Assembly (NCBI RefSeq): GCF_000158095.2
Contig: NZ_CM011002.1
Span: forward strand, 4,625,703-4,689,702
Direction of reading: 5' to 3'
From: Roseibium alexandrii DFL-11
GTDB lineage: Bacteria; Pseudomonadota; Alphaproteobacteria; Rhizobiales; Stappiaceae
Length of the DNA: 64,000 nt
The notes beneath the pieces were generated by a model. It saw nothing but the letters and a program-made list of their open reading frames with translations. It made no database searches and was not told the DNA's origin. The translations under genes were made by a program, and so were the position numbers. This document shows positions 8,615 through 16,956 of the stretch, piece by piece. The first letter of the stretch is position 1. Each line of letters begins with the position of its first letter.

Positions 8615-9814
8615 ATGACGATCCGCTTTTCACGCTGGGCCGCCCCGCTTGCGGCCGGGCTTGGGCTTATGGCGGCCAGTACGCTTGGTGCGTCAGCCGA
8701 AGATATTAAAATCGCTCATGTCTATGGCAAAACCGGGGCTCTTGAGGCCTATGCCAAGCAGTCGCATACAGGGCTTATGATGGGTCTTGAGTACGCCACT
8801 GACGGCACTATGGAAATTGATGGCCGCAAGATCGTGGTGATCGAGAAGGACACTCAGCTGAAGCCAGACATCGCAAAAGGTGCCTTGGCTGAAGCTTATG
8901 GCGACGATGAGGTGGACGTCGCTGTTGGTCCGGTGTCTTCTGGTGTGGCGCTCGCCATGTTGCCGGTTGCTGAAGAGTACGAGAAGATTCTGATCGTGGA
9001 ACCGGCTGTTGCCGATTCCATCACTGGCGCAAACTGGAACCGCTACATTTTCCGGACTTCCCGGAACTCGTCCCAGGATGCAATTGCCAATGCAGTTGCT
9101 CTTGGTCAGGAAGGCGTCTCCATCGCAACTCTTGCACAAGACTATGCCTTCGGCCGTGATGGCGTTGCAGCGTTCAAGGAAGCCCTTGAGGGTACTGGCG
9201 CAAATCTGGTTTTTGAGGAATATGCGCCGACCGATACCAAGGATTTCACCGCCAATGCACAGCGGATCTTCGATGCCTTGAAAGACGAGCCGGGCCGAAA
9301 GTTCCTTTTTGTCATCTGGGCCGGTGGCGGCAATCCGATCTCCAAAATCAAGGCGATGGAGCCGGAGCGTTTTGGGGTCGAGATCGCAACCGGTGGCAAC
9401 ATCCTGGCGGCGATGAAAGCCTACAAGGAACTGCCGGGCATGGAAGGCGCGACCTATTACTACCATGAAATCCCGCAAAACCCGGTGAATGACTGGCTGG
9501 TGGCTGAGCACCAGAAGCGTTTCAACTCACCGCCGGATTTCTTCACCGCGGGCGGTATGACAGCTGGCCTTGCAATTGTTGAAGCGATCAAAAAGGCAGG
9601 ATCCACGGACACCGAAGACCTGATTGCGGCAATGGAAGGCATGGAATTCGAAACGCCGAAGGGCAAGATGATGTTCCGCCCGGAAGACCATCAGGCGCTG
9701 CAGTCTATGTACCACTTCAAGATCAAGGTGGATCCGGATGTTGAATGGGGCATTCCGGAGCTGGTCCGCGAGTTGACGATCGAAGACATGAACATTCCGA
9801 TCCGCAACCAGTGA
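8615..9814 (+). CDS. ABC transporter substrate-binding protein, Liv/HAAT family
   Basis: Periplasmic type I binding protein of 399 residues feeding the permeases encoded downstream. A Sec signal peptide ending near LGASAED precedes the mature chain IKIAHVYGKTGALEAYAKQ. The VAVGPVSSGVALAMLPVAEEY and DYAFGRDGVAAFKEAL segments are typical of the branched-chain amino acid/amide family. ATG at 8615 has a strong GGAGGA (8604-8609) 5 nt upstream. The ligand is unknown; the shared TetR operator with an acyl-CoA ligase operon suggests an organic or aromatic acid rather than an amino acid. A stem-loop follows the gene. Confidence 0.88.
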   Translation: MTIRFSRWAAPLAAGLGLMAASTLGASAEDIKIAHVYGKTGALEAYAKQSHTGLMMGLEYATDGTMEIDGRKIVVIEKDTQLKPDIAKGALAEAYGDDEVDVAVGPVSSGVALAMLPVAEEYEKILIVEPAVADSITGANWNRYIFRTSRNSSQDAIANAVALGQEGVSIATLAQDYAFGRDGVAAFKEALEGTGANLVFEEYAPTDTKDFTANAQRIFDALKDEPGRKFLFVIWAGGGNPISKIKAMEPERFGVEIATGGNILAAMKAYKELPGMEGATYYYHEIPQNPVNDWLVAEHQKRFNSPPDFFTAGGMTAGLAIVEAIKKAGSTDTEDLIAAMEGMEFETPKGKMMFRPEDHQALQSMYHFKIKVDPDVEWGIPELVRELTIEDMNIPIRNQ

Positions 9815-9821
9815 TCGTATC

Positions 9822-9853
9822 GGATCAAGGCGGGTTGCGCCCTGCCTTGATCC
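9822..9853 (+). other. Intercistronic stem-loop after ABC binding-protein gene
   Basis: GGATCAAGGC (9822-9831) pairs perfectly with GCCTTGATCC (9844-9853) around a 12-nt loop. No uninterrupted T-run follows, so a full terminator is unlikely. It may stabilise the upstream mRNA or cause partial termination, giving more binding protein than permease. Confidence 0.55.
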
Positions 9854-9952
9854 CTGTTTCCCTTTCATTTGCTGCTGAAATTCTGATAGCTGAAACCGGA
9901 ACGTTTCAGTTGGCCGGAACCCTTTGTCCTTGAGCCCGGAAGTCCTCGAACC

Positions 9953-10723
9953 GTGACCAAAGAACATCCCATTCTGGAAACGAAAGATCTGACCATTCGC
10001 TTTGGCGGGCACGTTGCTGTCGATCATGTGTCTTGTGCTTTTGACCGTGGCACTCTGACTGCCATTGTCGGGCCGAACGGAGCGGGCAAGACCACGTATT
10101 TCAATCTGATGTCGGGTCAGCTCACTGCGACCGGCGGGACGGTCCTGTTGAACGGCGAGAACATCACCCGTATGCCGGTTCCCGAGCGGACGGACAAGGG
10201 GATCGGCCGGGCGTTCCAGCTGACCAACCTGTTTCCAACGCTGACCGTTCGCGAAAATGTACGTCTGGTGGCGCAGGCCAAGGCGCGCCAGGGGTTCGAT
10301 CTGTTGTCCATTGCCGAAAGTCATGTAGACCTCATCGAGCGCGCCGATCATGTTTTGAACGAGGTCCGGCTGATTGATCAGGCCGACCAGACAGTGTCCG
10401 CTCTGCCGCATGGTGACCAGCGGAAGCTGGAAGTCGCCATGTTGATCGCGCTCGGGCCGCAGGTTCTGATGTTTGACGAGCCGACAGCCGGCATGAGCGT
10501 CGATGAAGTGCCGGTCATTCTGGAGTTGATCGGCAAGCTGAAGGCCGACATGGACCGCACCATCCTGCTTGTCGAGCACAAGATGGATGTCATCCGCTCG
10601 CTCGCCGACCGGATCATTGTCCTGCACAACGGGGCGCTGGTGGCAGATGGCGACCCGGCCGAGGTGATTGCCCTGCCGGTGGTGCAGGAAGCTTATCTCG
10701 GCAAGACACCGGAGGCCGCGTGA
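9953..10723 (+). CDS. ABC transporter ATP-binding protein, LivG-like
   Basis: Cytosolic ATPase of 256 residues for the Liv-type importer. Walker A is GPNGAGKTT (about 43-51), Walker B is VLMFDEPTAG, and the switch His is in LLVEHKMD. The signature loop reads LPHGDQRKLEVAM instead of LSGGQ, a deviation often seen in LivG-like subunits of urea or amide type. Start is GTG at 9953; no ATG occurs closer to the conserved N-terminus. The stop overlaps the start of the next ATPase gene by one base. Confidence 0.92.
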   Translation: MTKEHPILETKDLTIRFGGHVAVDHVSCAFDRGTLTAIVGPNGAGKTTYFNLMSGQLTATGGTVLLNGENITRMPVPERTDKGIGRAFQLTNLFPTLTVRENVRLVAQAKARQGFDLLSIAESHVDLIERADHVLNEVRLIDQADQTVSALPHGDQRKLEVAMLIALGPQVLMFDEPTAGMSVDEVPVILELIGKLKADMDRTILLVEHKMDVIRSLADRIIVLHNGALVADGDPAEVIALPVVQEAYLGKTPEAA

Positions 10724-11448
10724 TGCCAGACACGCTTTTGTCCCTGTCCGGCGTGCATACGCATATCGGTCCCTATCATATCCTCCAAGGTGTTGACCTG
10801 ATTGTTCCGGAGGGGGGCGTTACCGTTCTGCTCGGCCGCAACGGTGCCGGCAAGACCACGACCTTGCGCACCATCATTGGGCTCTGGACGGCCAGTCAGG
10901 GCGAGATCCATTTCGCCGATCACAACATCACCAGGCTGGATACACCGGCCATCGCGGGCCGGGGCATTGCCTTTGTTCCCGAAGACATGGGGATCTTCAC
11001 CGATCTGACGGTGGAGGAGAACATGATCCTGGCGGCGGCGAATGGGACAATGGACCCTAAGCGGCTGTCCTGGATCAAGGAGCTCTTTCCCCCGATCGGC
11101 AGTTTCTGGAATTCGTCCGCCGGAACGCTCTCGGGCGGGCAAAAACAGATGCTGTCTGTTGCCCGTGCCATTATCGAGCCGCGCCGCCTGATCCTGATCG
11201 ATGAGCCAACCAAGGGACTTGCGCCGGCAATAATCAATGCGATGACAGATGCCTTGCGCCAGCTGAAGAACACCGACACCACAATCTTGCTGGTGGAACA
11301 GAACTTCTCAATGGCCTCAAACATCGGCGACACCGTCGCTGTCATGGATGATGGCCGGATCATTCACTCCGGCGGCATGGCGGAGCTGGCCGCCAATTCC
11401 GAAATGCAGGAACGGTTGATGGGATTGAGCCTGGAGGCGCACCAATGA
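10723..11448 (+). CDS. ABC transporter ATP-binding protein, LivF-like
   Basis: Second ATPase subunit of the importer, 241 residues. Walker A GRNGAGKTTT, signature LSGGQKQMLSVARA, Walker B LILIDEPTKGLAP and LLVEQNFSMA with a Gln/Asn instead of the switch His, as usual in LivF. The ATG at 10723 overlaps the preceding TGA (TGATG); a GTG one codon earlier is possible. Its own stop overlaps the permease start as ATGA, so the four transporter genes are tightly coupled. Confidence 0.92.
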   Translation: MPDTLLSLSGVHTHIGPYHILQGVDLIVPEGGVTVLLGRNGAGKTTTLRTIIGLWTASQGEIHFADHNITRLDTPAIAGRGIAFVPEDMGIFTDLTVEENMILAAANGTMDPKRLSWIKELFPPIGSFWNSSAGTLSGGQKQMLSVARAIIEPRRLILIDEPTKGLAPAIINAMTDALRQLKNTDTTILLVEQNFSMASNIGDTVAVMDDGRIIHSGGMAELAANSEMQERLMGLSLEAHQ

Positions 11449-12473
11449 GCGACACGACAATCAAACCGCGCATCGAGAGGGTTCCAGCCACTGAGCAGCT
11501 GGTGCAGAAGCTGCCGGTCCTGCTTGTGCCGGTTCTGGCGCTGGCCGGGCTGCTTGCGATCGGCAATCCGTCCACCTGGCTGACCCTGACCGTGGCCGGT
11601 CTCGCGATGGGCATGATGATCTTCATCATGGCGTCCGGACTGACCGTCGTTTTCGGTCTGATGGACGTGATCAATTTCGGTCACGGGGCGTTTGTGACCG
11701 TCGGCGCCTTTGTCGGATTTACCGTCCTTGCGTGGCTCGCCGGCTGGACCGCCTCGCCAAGTGTGCTGCTCAACCTGAGCGCTCTGCTGGTTGCCATTCT
11801 GGCCGCGATGCTGATCACCGGCGGTCTCGGCTATGCTTTCGAGCGGGTGATCGTGAAGCCCGTCTACGGTGAGCATCTGAAGCAGATCCTTGTCACCATG
11901 GGCGGGCTGATTGTGGCCCAGCAGATGATCCATGTGGTCTGGGGGCCGGACGAGATGCACCTGTCGCGCCCCGAAGCGCTGCAGGGCTCGATTGTCCTCG
12001 GCGATGCGGCGATTGAAAAGTACCGCCTTGTCGCGGTTGCCATCGGCCTCGCGTTGTTTCTCGCTATGCGCCACATCTTGAAAAACACGAAAATCGGCCT
12101 GCTGGTCCGCGCGGGTGTCGAGAACGGTGAGATGGTCGAAGCGCTCGGCTACCGGGTCCGGCGTCTGTTCCTGATCGTCTTCATGACGGGCTCTGCGCTC
12201 GCAGGTCTTGGCGGTGTCATGTGGGGCCTCTACCAGGAGACCATCACCGCGCATATGGGCTCTGAAATCATGGTGCTTGTTTTCATCGTGGTGATCATCG
12301 GCGGGCTGGGGTCCGTCGAAGGCTGCTTCATCGGCGCGCTGCTCGTCGGGTTGCTGGCCAACTACACGGCGTTTCTGGCGCCTAAGGTCGCGCTCATTTC
12401 AACCATTGCGTTGATGGTGGCGGTGCTCATGTGGCGGCCGCAAGGGCTTTATCCGGTCGTCAAGGCGAAGTGA
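11445..12473 (+). CDS. ABC transporter permease, LivH-like
   Basis: Integral membrane subunit of 342 residues with about eight hydrophobic helices. The family segment GLTVVFGLMDVINFGHGAFVTVGAF (two adjoining blocks, about 65-88) and the ATPase-contacting EALGYRVRRLFLIVFMTGSALAGLGG region near 225-250 are both present. It pairs with the LivM-like protein encoded next. The start ATG overlaps the LivF-like stop. Confidence 0.92.
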   Translation: MSDTTIKPRIERVPATEQLVQKLPVLLVPVLALAGLLAIGNPSTWLTLTVAGLAMGMMIFIMASGLTVVFGLMDVINFGHGAFVTVGAFVGFTVLAWLAGWTASPSVLLNLSALLVAILAAMLITGGLGYAFERVIVKPVYGEHLKQILVTMGGLIVAQQMIHVVWGPDEMHLSRPEALQGSIVLGDAAIEKYRLVAVAIGLALFLAMRHILKNTKIGLLVRAGVENGEMVEALGYRVRRLFLIVFMTGSALAGLGGVMWGLYQETITAHMGSEIMVLVFIVVIIGGLGSVEGCFIGALLVGLLANYTAFLAPKVALISTIALMVAVLMWRPQGLYPVVKAK

Positions 12474-12483
12474 GGAACTGCAG

Positions 12484-13545
12484 ATGCTGATCAAACTTCT
12501 TTCCGGCGATACGCCGCGCAGCGGTCTGCTTGCCGTGCTTCTGCTTGTCATCCTGATTTCGCTGGCCTTTGCTCCGTTTCTGTTTCCCGGCACCCGCTCG
12601 CTGGAAACGGCCGCAAAAATCTGCATCTTCATCGTCTTGGTGGCGAGCTATGACCTGCTTCTGGGCTATGCCGGCATCGTCTCTTTCGCACATACCATGT
12701 TCTTTGGGATCGGCGCCTACGGTACGGCACTGGCCTTGTCGACGACCGGCCCGACCTACGGGTCCATGATCTGGGGCACGGCCGCAGGGGCCATTGTTGC
12801 AGCAGTTTTTGCACTCGCGATCGGTCTGTTTTCCCTGCGGGTCAAAGCGATTTTCTTCGCCATGGTCACTCTTGCCATTGCCAGCGCCTTCGCCGTTCTG
12901 GTGTCGCAACTTTCCTGGTTGACCGGCGGTGAAGACGGTTTGAATTACAGCATTCCACGTGAGTTCAAACCGGCCTTCAAACTTGTCGATGAAAAGATTT
13001 TCGACGTGCGCATCAATGGCAAGCTGCTGCTCTACTATCTTGTTTTCTTCGCCTCGCTGATCCTTTTTTTGACTATGCTGCGGATTGTGAATTCACCTTT
13101 TGGCCGGACGCTCAAGGCTGTGCGTGACAATGCTTTCCGGGCGGAAGCCATCGGCTATCGTGTCGTTTGGTACCGGACCACCGCAACGGTCTTGTCGGCG
13201 GTTATGGCCGCACTGGCTGGGTCTTTGCTCGCAATTTGGTTGCGGTACACAGGCCCGGCGACGACGCTGTCGATGGAAATCATGATCGACATCCTGCTGA
13301 TGGTTGTGATCGGCGGTATGGGAACGCTATATGGGGCCGTCATTGGAGCTACGATCTTCATTCTGGCTCAGACCTATTTGCAGAATCTTATGGGTGTCGC
13401 TGCAGAGGCCACCAGCGCCATTCCCCTTGTTTCCACACTCGTCGCTCCAGAACGGTGGTTGTTGTGGCTCGGTGTTTTGTTCATTCTTTCCGTCTATTTC
13501 TTCCCGTCCGGAATTGTGGGGCGCTTGAGGGCAGGGCGTACGTGA
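12484..13545 (+). CDS. ABC transporter permease, LivM-like
   Basis: Second membrane subunit, 353 residues, about nine to ten hydrophobic helices. The hallmark YDLLLGYAGIVSFAHTMFFG lies at about 57-76 and the coupling helix KAVRDNAFRAEAIGYRVVWY at about 209-228. GTG of the next gene overlaps its stop (GTGA), so the hydrolase downstream is part of the same operon. The final Arg-rich tail VGRLRAGRT is normal for the family. Confidence 0.92.
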   Translation: MLIKLLSGDTPRSGLLAVLLLVILISLAFAPFLFPGTRSLETAAKICIFIVLVASYDLLLGYAGIVSFAHTMFFGIGAYGTALALSTTGPTYGSMIWGTAAGAIVAAVFALAIGLFSLRVKAIFFAMVTLAIASAFAVLVSQLSWLTGGEDGLNYSIPREFKPAFKLVDEKIFDVRINGKLLLYYLVFFASLILFLTMLRIVNSPFGRTLKAVRDNAFRAEAIGYRVVWYRTTATVLSAVMAALAGSLLAIWLRYTGPATTLSMEIMIDILLMVVIGGMGTLYGAVIGATIFILAQTYLQNLMGVAAEATSAIPLVSTLVAPERWLLWLGVLFILSVYFFPSGIVGRLRAGRT

Positions 13546-14336
13546 CGGAATCAGGACTTTTTATTCGCGATGAAGGTGCCGGTCGGCCGATTGTTTTTGT
13601 TCATGGCTGGTCGTGCCCCGGCATGTTCTTCAATCGGCAGGTTGCTGACCTGAAGGCGCGGGCCCGCTGCATTGTTCCCGATCTTCCAGGGCATGGGGCC
13701 ACCGGGGATCGTGTGCCGTGCACCATCGAGGCGGCGGCAGACGCCATCCACACCTATTTGAGCGAACAGGATCTTCAAGACGTTGTCCTATGCGGCTGGT
13801 CCATGGGGGCGCTCGTTTCCTATGCGCTCATCGAGCGGCACGGCGCGGACCGGATCGGCTCCATGATTGCCATCGATATGTCACCGAAGGTTTTGAACGA
13901 TGCGGGCTGGCATAACGGAACACGCAGCGGTTTGACCGCCGGCCAGAATACCCATTTTATCAACACGATCACCGCCGACTGGCAGCGTCTACCGCGCCGG
14001 ATCGCACGGCGCATGTTTGCAGCTGACAGCGAACCGTGCCCGGGCTTGTTGGACTATGCGAGCGGAGAAATCGCAAAAGCCAATCCGGTTTTGCTGAAGG
14101 ACATGTGGATGTCGCTGACGGCCCTCGATTTCCGGGGGCTGCTCAGAACCTTTCCCGTCCCGTTTCACCTGGCGGCCGGGGCAAAAAGCCAGCTTTACAG
14201 TCCGGAGGTTCATCGGTGGCATCGCGAAAACGTCCCGGACTTTCAGCTCACCCTGTTCGACCACTCCGGCCACGCGCCGCATCTGGAAGAGCCGGAGAAG
14301 TTCCAGGCCTTGGTTTTGGGTGAATTGAATCGGTAA
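13542..14336 (+). CDS. Alpha/beta-hydrolase, BioH/pimeloyl-ester hydrolase-like
   Basis: Cytosolic hydrolase of 264 residues, last gene of the Liv-type operon. The oxyanion segment FVHGWSCPGMFF, the nucleophile elbow GWSMGA (about 85-90) and the C-terminal His in DHSGHAPHLEEPEKF form the expected Ser-Asp-His arrangement. The GTG start at 13542 overlaps the permease stop; translation further upstream in this frame lies antisense-free within the permease gene and is not conserved protein. It may hydrolyse an ester or CoA thioester linked to the imported compound; substrate unknown. Confidence 0.82.
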   Translation: MTESGLFIRDEGAGRPIVFVHGWSCPGMFFNRQVADLKARARCIVPDLPGHGATGDRVPCTIEAAADAIHTYLSEQDLQDVVLCGWSMGALVSYALIERHGADRIGSMIAIDMSPKVLNDAGWHNGTRSGLTAGQNTHFINTITADWQRLPRRIARRMFAADSEPCPGLLDYASGEIAKANPVLLKDMWMSLTALDFRGLLRTFPVPFHLAAGAKSQLYSPEVHRWHRENVPDFQLTLFDHSGHAPHLEEPEKFQALVLGELNR

Positions 14337-14433
14337 CGCGGCATCTTCGGCCATTCCCGTATGGCACGGGGTTAAGGCCTGTTGGCGTGGCTTTGGCTGC
14401 GACTCTTGCCCGGTGCTCTTGAAACAAGTAGGC

Positions 14434-14520
14434 CTCGGAACACGTCCGGGGTGACGATTGTGGGCTTGGCAATTTCGTGCCTTCTCCTTCCGCGGTCATC
14501 CCCGCCGTGTACGGGGATCC
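14434..14520. repeat. Two small palindromes resembling dispersed alphaproteobacterial intergenic repeats
   Basis: The 276-bp gap between convergent operons holds no convincing gene. It contains TCGGA-acacg-TCCGG (14435-14449) followed by GGGTGAC, and ATCCCCG (14498-14504) with CGGGGAT (14512-14518). Both look like worn copies of the GTCA-CCCCGG or GTCATCCCCG palindromes scattered through many alphaproteobacterial genomes. They could also act as two-way terminators. The repeat assignment is by resemblance only. Confidence 0.4.
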
Positions 14521-14612
14521 AATCCAGCGATCCGTATCGGCATAGGAAAGTTTGAGCCCGCAGCCGGACTGCTTGTGTCAAAGCATTGGCATAAAGGAGA
14601 GAAACGTGGCTA

Positions 14613-14981
14613 TCACCCCTTACCCACATCCTCGACATAGACCAGGGCGCGGCCCTGGCAGATGCGGGTGCCGTTGGCGGTCTCGCAAACGGTTTCAAGG
14701 TCCACCAGATGTTTCTCAGGTCGAAGGCGGGTGATGGTGACCGAAGCTGTGAGTTCTTCACCAACCGGCGCGGGCATCAGGAACTCAAGGCTCTGCTTGA
14801 GATAATTCGTGCCTCGGCCGGGCAATTTGACGCCGAGGAGATAGGAAAAGAGACCACCGATCAGTGGGCCGGGAACAGTCTCGGGCGCAACTGATTTTGG
14901 GCCGGCAAGGGCAGCAAAATCCGCCATGTCGGTAACCGTGTAGGACCGTTTGATCTCGTCGCGTTGACCGACTTCAAACAT
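14613..14981 (-). CDS. MaoC-like hot-dog protein without visible hydratase motif
   Basis: A 122-residue hot-dog fold protein, last gene of the tetR operon. The pattern AGPKSVAPETVPGPLIGGLFSYLLG and LEFLMPAPVGEELTASVTI matches MaoC half-domains, but the catalytic Asp-x4-His of R-specific hydratases is absent. It overlaps the end of the preceding catalytic MaoC gene by 8 bp, which suggests the two form a heterodimer, as in some steroid and fatty-acid hydratases. ATG at 14981 is preferred over GTG at 14984 and has GGAGG upstream. A separate thioesterase-like role cannot be excluded. Confidence 0.78.
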   Translation of the reverse strand: MFEVGQRDEIKRSYTVTDMADFAALAGPKSVAPETVPGPLIGGLFSYLLGVKLPGRGTNYLKQSLEFLMPAPVGEELTASVTITRLRPEKHLVDLETVCETANGTRICQGRALVYVEDVGKG

Positions 14982-15369
14982 CACGCGCCTCCGTCAGTTC
15001 GCAGCTTCCGGACAGGGTGACAGCCCCATCTGCTGTTCTTGAGATTTCAATCTGGATCTCTCCAGGCATTTCGGCAGTTTCGGAAAACTGCAGCGTCAGT
15101 TCTTCACCGGCATAGGACGGGTTGGGGAACATCAGGTTTTGCACCGCATGCGCGCGACCTGGGTAGAGCTCCTGCAAATGCCCGAAGACCCGGGTGTAGA
15201 GCAGCATACCGTGCGAGACCGTTCTGCCGAACCGCGTGCGCGCCGAGAAGTCCGGATCAACATGGATCGGATTGTCGTCGCCAGAGAGTTTTGCAAAGGC
15301 ATCGAATTCGGCCTGGGTTGGCGTCCAGGTGAAGGTTGCCGTTACCGGTGCTTTGTCAATCAGGCTCAT
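14974..15369 (-). CDS. MaoC-family (R)-specific enoyl-CoA hydratase-like protein
   Basis: A 131-residue single hot-dog protein. The hydratase 2 motif is complete: SGDDNPIHVDPDFSARTRFG at about 29-48 (catalytic Asp and His), followed by TVSHGMLLY. Such enzymes add water to trans-2-enoyl-CoA. It sits after the acyl-CoA ligase and overlaps the non-catalytic MaoC protein, consistent with a beta-oxidation-like route for a ligand activated by the ligase. Confidence 0.87.
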   Translation of the reverse strand: MSLIDKAPVTATFTWTPTQAEFDAFAKLSGDDNPIHVDPDFSARTRFGRTVSHGMLLYTRVFGHLQELYPGRAHAVQNLMFPNPSYAGEELTLQFSETAEMPGEIQIEISRTADGAVTLSGSCELTEARDV

Positions 15370-15387
15370 CGCTCAGGCCTCCTCGGA

Positions 15388-16911
15388 TTATTTTTGAAGA
15401 AAACTGTCTTTGAGTATGTTTTTGCGGACCTTGCCAGCGGCCGTGCGTGGCAAATCGTCAGAAACGGTGAAGGTTTTCGGGATTTTGTAAGGGGCAAGAT
15501 GATCCCGGCACCAGCCGGGTAGGGCTGTGGTGTCGATCTCCTCGCCCGGACGGGGCACCAGGAAAGCCGCGCCAACCTCGCCCCATTTCTCGTCCGGAAC
15601 GCCGATAACGACAGCTTCCAGAATGGCCGGATGAGCATCCAGAACCTTTTCGACCTCGGCCGGGTAAACATTCTCGCCGCCGGAGATGTACATGTCCTTG
15701 ATCCGGTCGACGATGTAGTAGTAGCCGTCATCATCCCTGCGGGCGATGTCACCGGACTTCAGCCAGCCATCAACGGTGAAGGTCGCAAGGGTTGCTTCCT
15801 TATTGTCCATGTAGCCGGGTGTGATATTGGGACCGCGAAATTGAACCTCGCCTTCGCCCGCACCGTTAATGACAGTGCCATCTGAAGACTGCAGGCGGAC
15901 ATCGGTCATAATCTGGGCCTTGCCAACGGAGCCGATCTTGTCTGCAGCTTTGCCCTTATCCATCAGGAAGACGGTTGGACCGGTTTCTGTCATGCCCATG
16001 CCGTTGCAGATCGTGACACCACGTTTTTGAAAGTCGACCAGAAGGTGCTTTGGAACGGGTGCGCCGCCGCAGCCGAGTGAGCGCACTTTTGAAAAATCCG
16101 AACTGGCGACGGTGTTGGCCAGTGCAAGGGCCTGGTAAATTGCCGGAACGCCGAAGAACGCGGTAACCTTGCCCGTATTCACCAGGTCAAGCACAACATC
16201 GGGGTCAAACTTGCGCAGCACCGTCGAAGACCCACCATTCAGAAAGATCGGCAACGTCGGCAGATTGATCCCGGCCGTATGAAACAGCGGCAGGAAGTTG
16301 ACGCCTGTTTCGTGCGTGCTGAGGCCGGTCGCCTGGCAGTAGTTGATCATGTTGGCGGTGGCCATGCCGGAAGTTTGGATAACCGCCTTGGGCAGACCTG
16401 TGGTTCCGGACGTGTACAGCAGATACCAGGGCGCGCTTGCCTTGATGGCGGCTTCGTTGGGTGCGGAAGGTGTAGTGCCCTCAAGATATTGATTGAGCGC
16501 GCTCTTGCCATCGTCATTCGCGCCGACCGGAACCAGCTCCAGACCAGTGTTAGCTGCAAGGCCTTGTGCGGCCACGGCGAAGGCGTCGTCGTGAAACAGA
16601 ACCTTGGACTTGGAGGCATGTAAAACTTGTTGGAGTTCGGCGACGGGCTGGCGCCAGTTGAGCGGCACCAACAATACTCCGGACTTCTGAGCGGCAAACA
16701 GCAGAACAAAGAAATCGGGATGATTGTGACAAAGCACCGCCATCCGATCGCCACGTGACAAGCCATTTTCGAGCAGGCGGTTGGCCAGCTGATTTGCGCG
16801 AACATTGATATCGGAAAATGTGTAGGCGAGCCCGCTGTCATGATCTGTAAAGGCCAATGCGTCAGGCGTCAGTTCCGCCCGCTTGGCGGCCATATCGGTC
16901 AAGAACTCCAT
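15388..16911 (-). CDS. AMP-forming acyl-CoA synthetase
   Basis: ANL-superfamily ligase of 507 residues that adenylates a carboxylic acid and joins it to CoA. The P-loop YTSGTTGLPKAV (about 160-171), the motif GMTETGP, the hinge SGDIARRDDDGYYYIVDR with SGGENVYPAEVEKVL, and the C-terminal catalytic Lys in RTAAGKVRKNIL are all visible. ATG at 16911 is chosen because GGGAGGA lies directly upstream; an ATG-less extension to 16944 is unlikely. Substrate not evident. Flanked by a crotonase and MaoC proteins under a TetR regulator, hence acid degradation rather than lipid synthesis. Confidence 0.92.
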   Translation of the reverse strand: MEFLTDMAAKRAELTPDALAFTDHDSGLAYTFSDINVRANQLANRLLENGLSRGDRMAVLCHNHPDFFVLLFAAQKSGVLLVPLNWRQPVAELQQVLHASKSKVLFHDDAFAVAAQGLAANTGLELVPVGANDDGKSALNQYLEGTTPSAPNEAAIKASAPWYLLYTSGTTGLPKAVIQTSGMATANMINYCQATGLSTHETGVNFLPLFHTAGINLPTLPIFLNGGSSTVLRKFDPDVVLDLVNTGKVTAFFGVPAIYQALALANTVASSDFSKVRSLGCGGAPVPKHLLVDFQKRGVTICNGMGMTETGPTVFLMDKGKAADKIGSVGKAQIMTDVRLQSSDGTVINGAGEGEVQFRGPNITPGYMDNKEATLATFTVDGWLKSGDIARRDDDGYYYIVDRIKDMYISGGENVYPAEVEKVLDAHPAILEAVVIGVPDEKWGEVGAAFLVPRPGEEIDTTALPGWCRDHLAPYKIPKTFTVSDDLPRTAAGKVRKNILKDSFLQK

Positions 16912-16956
16912 GTGTCCTCCCAACACTTGGATCCTGGTCAGCATTGGAGCTGAAAC

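Noticed and set aside
9527..10627. Open frame of 366 codons on the minus strand
   Set aside because: Antisense to the binding-protein and LivG-like genes, which have intact motifs and ribosome sites.
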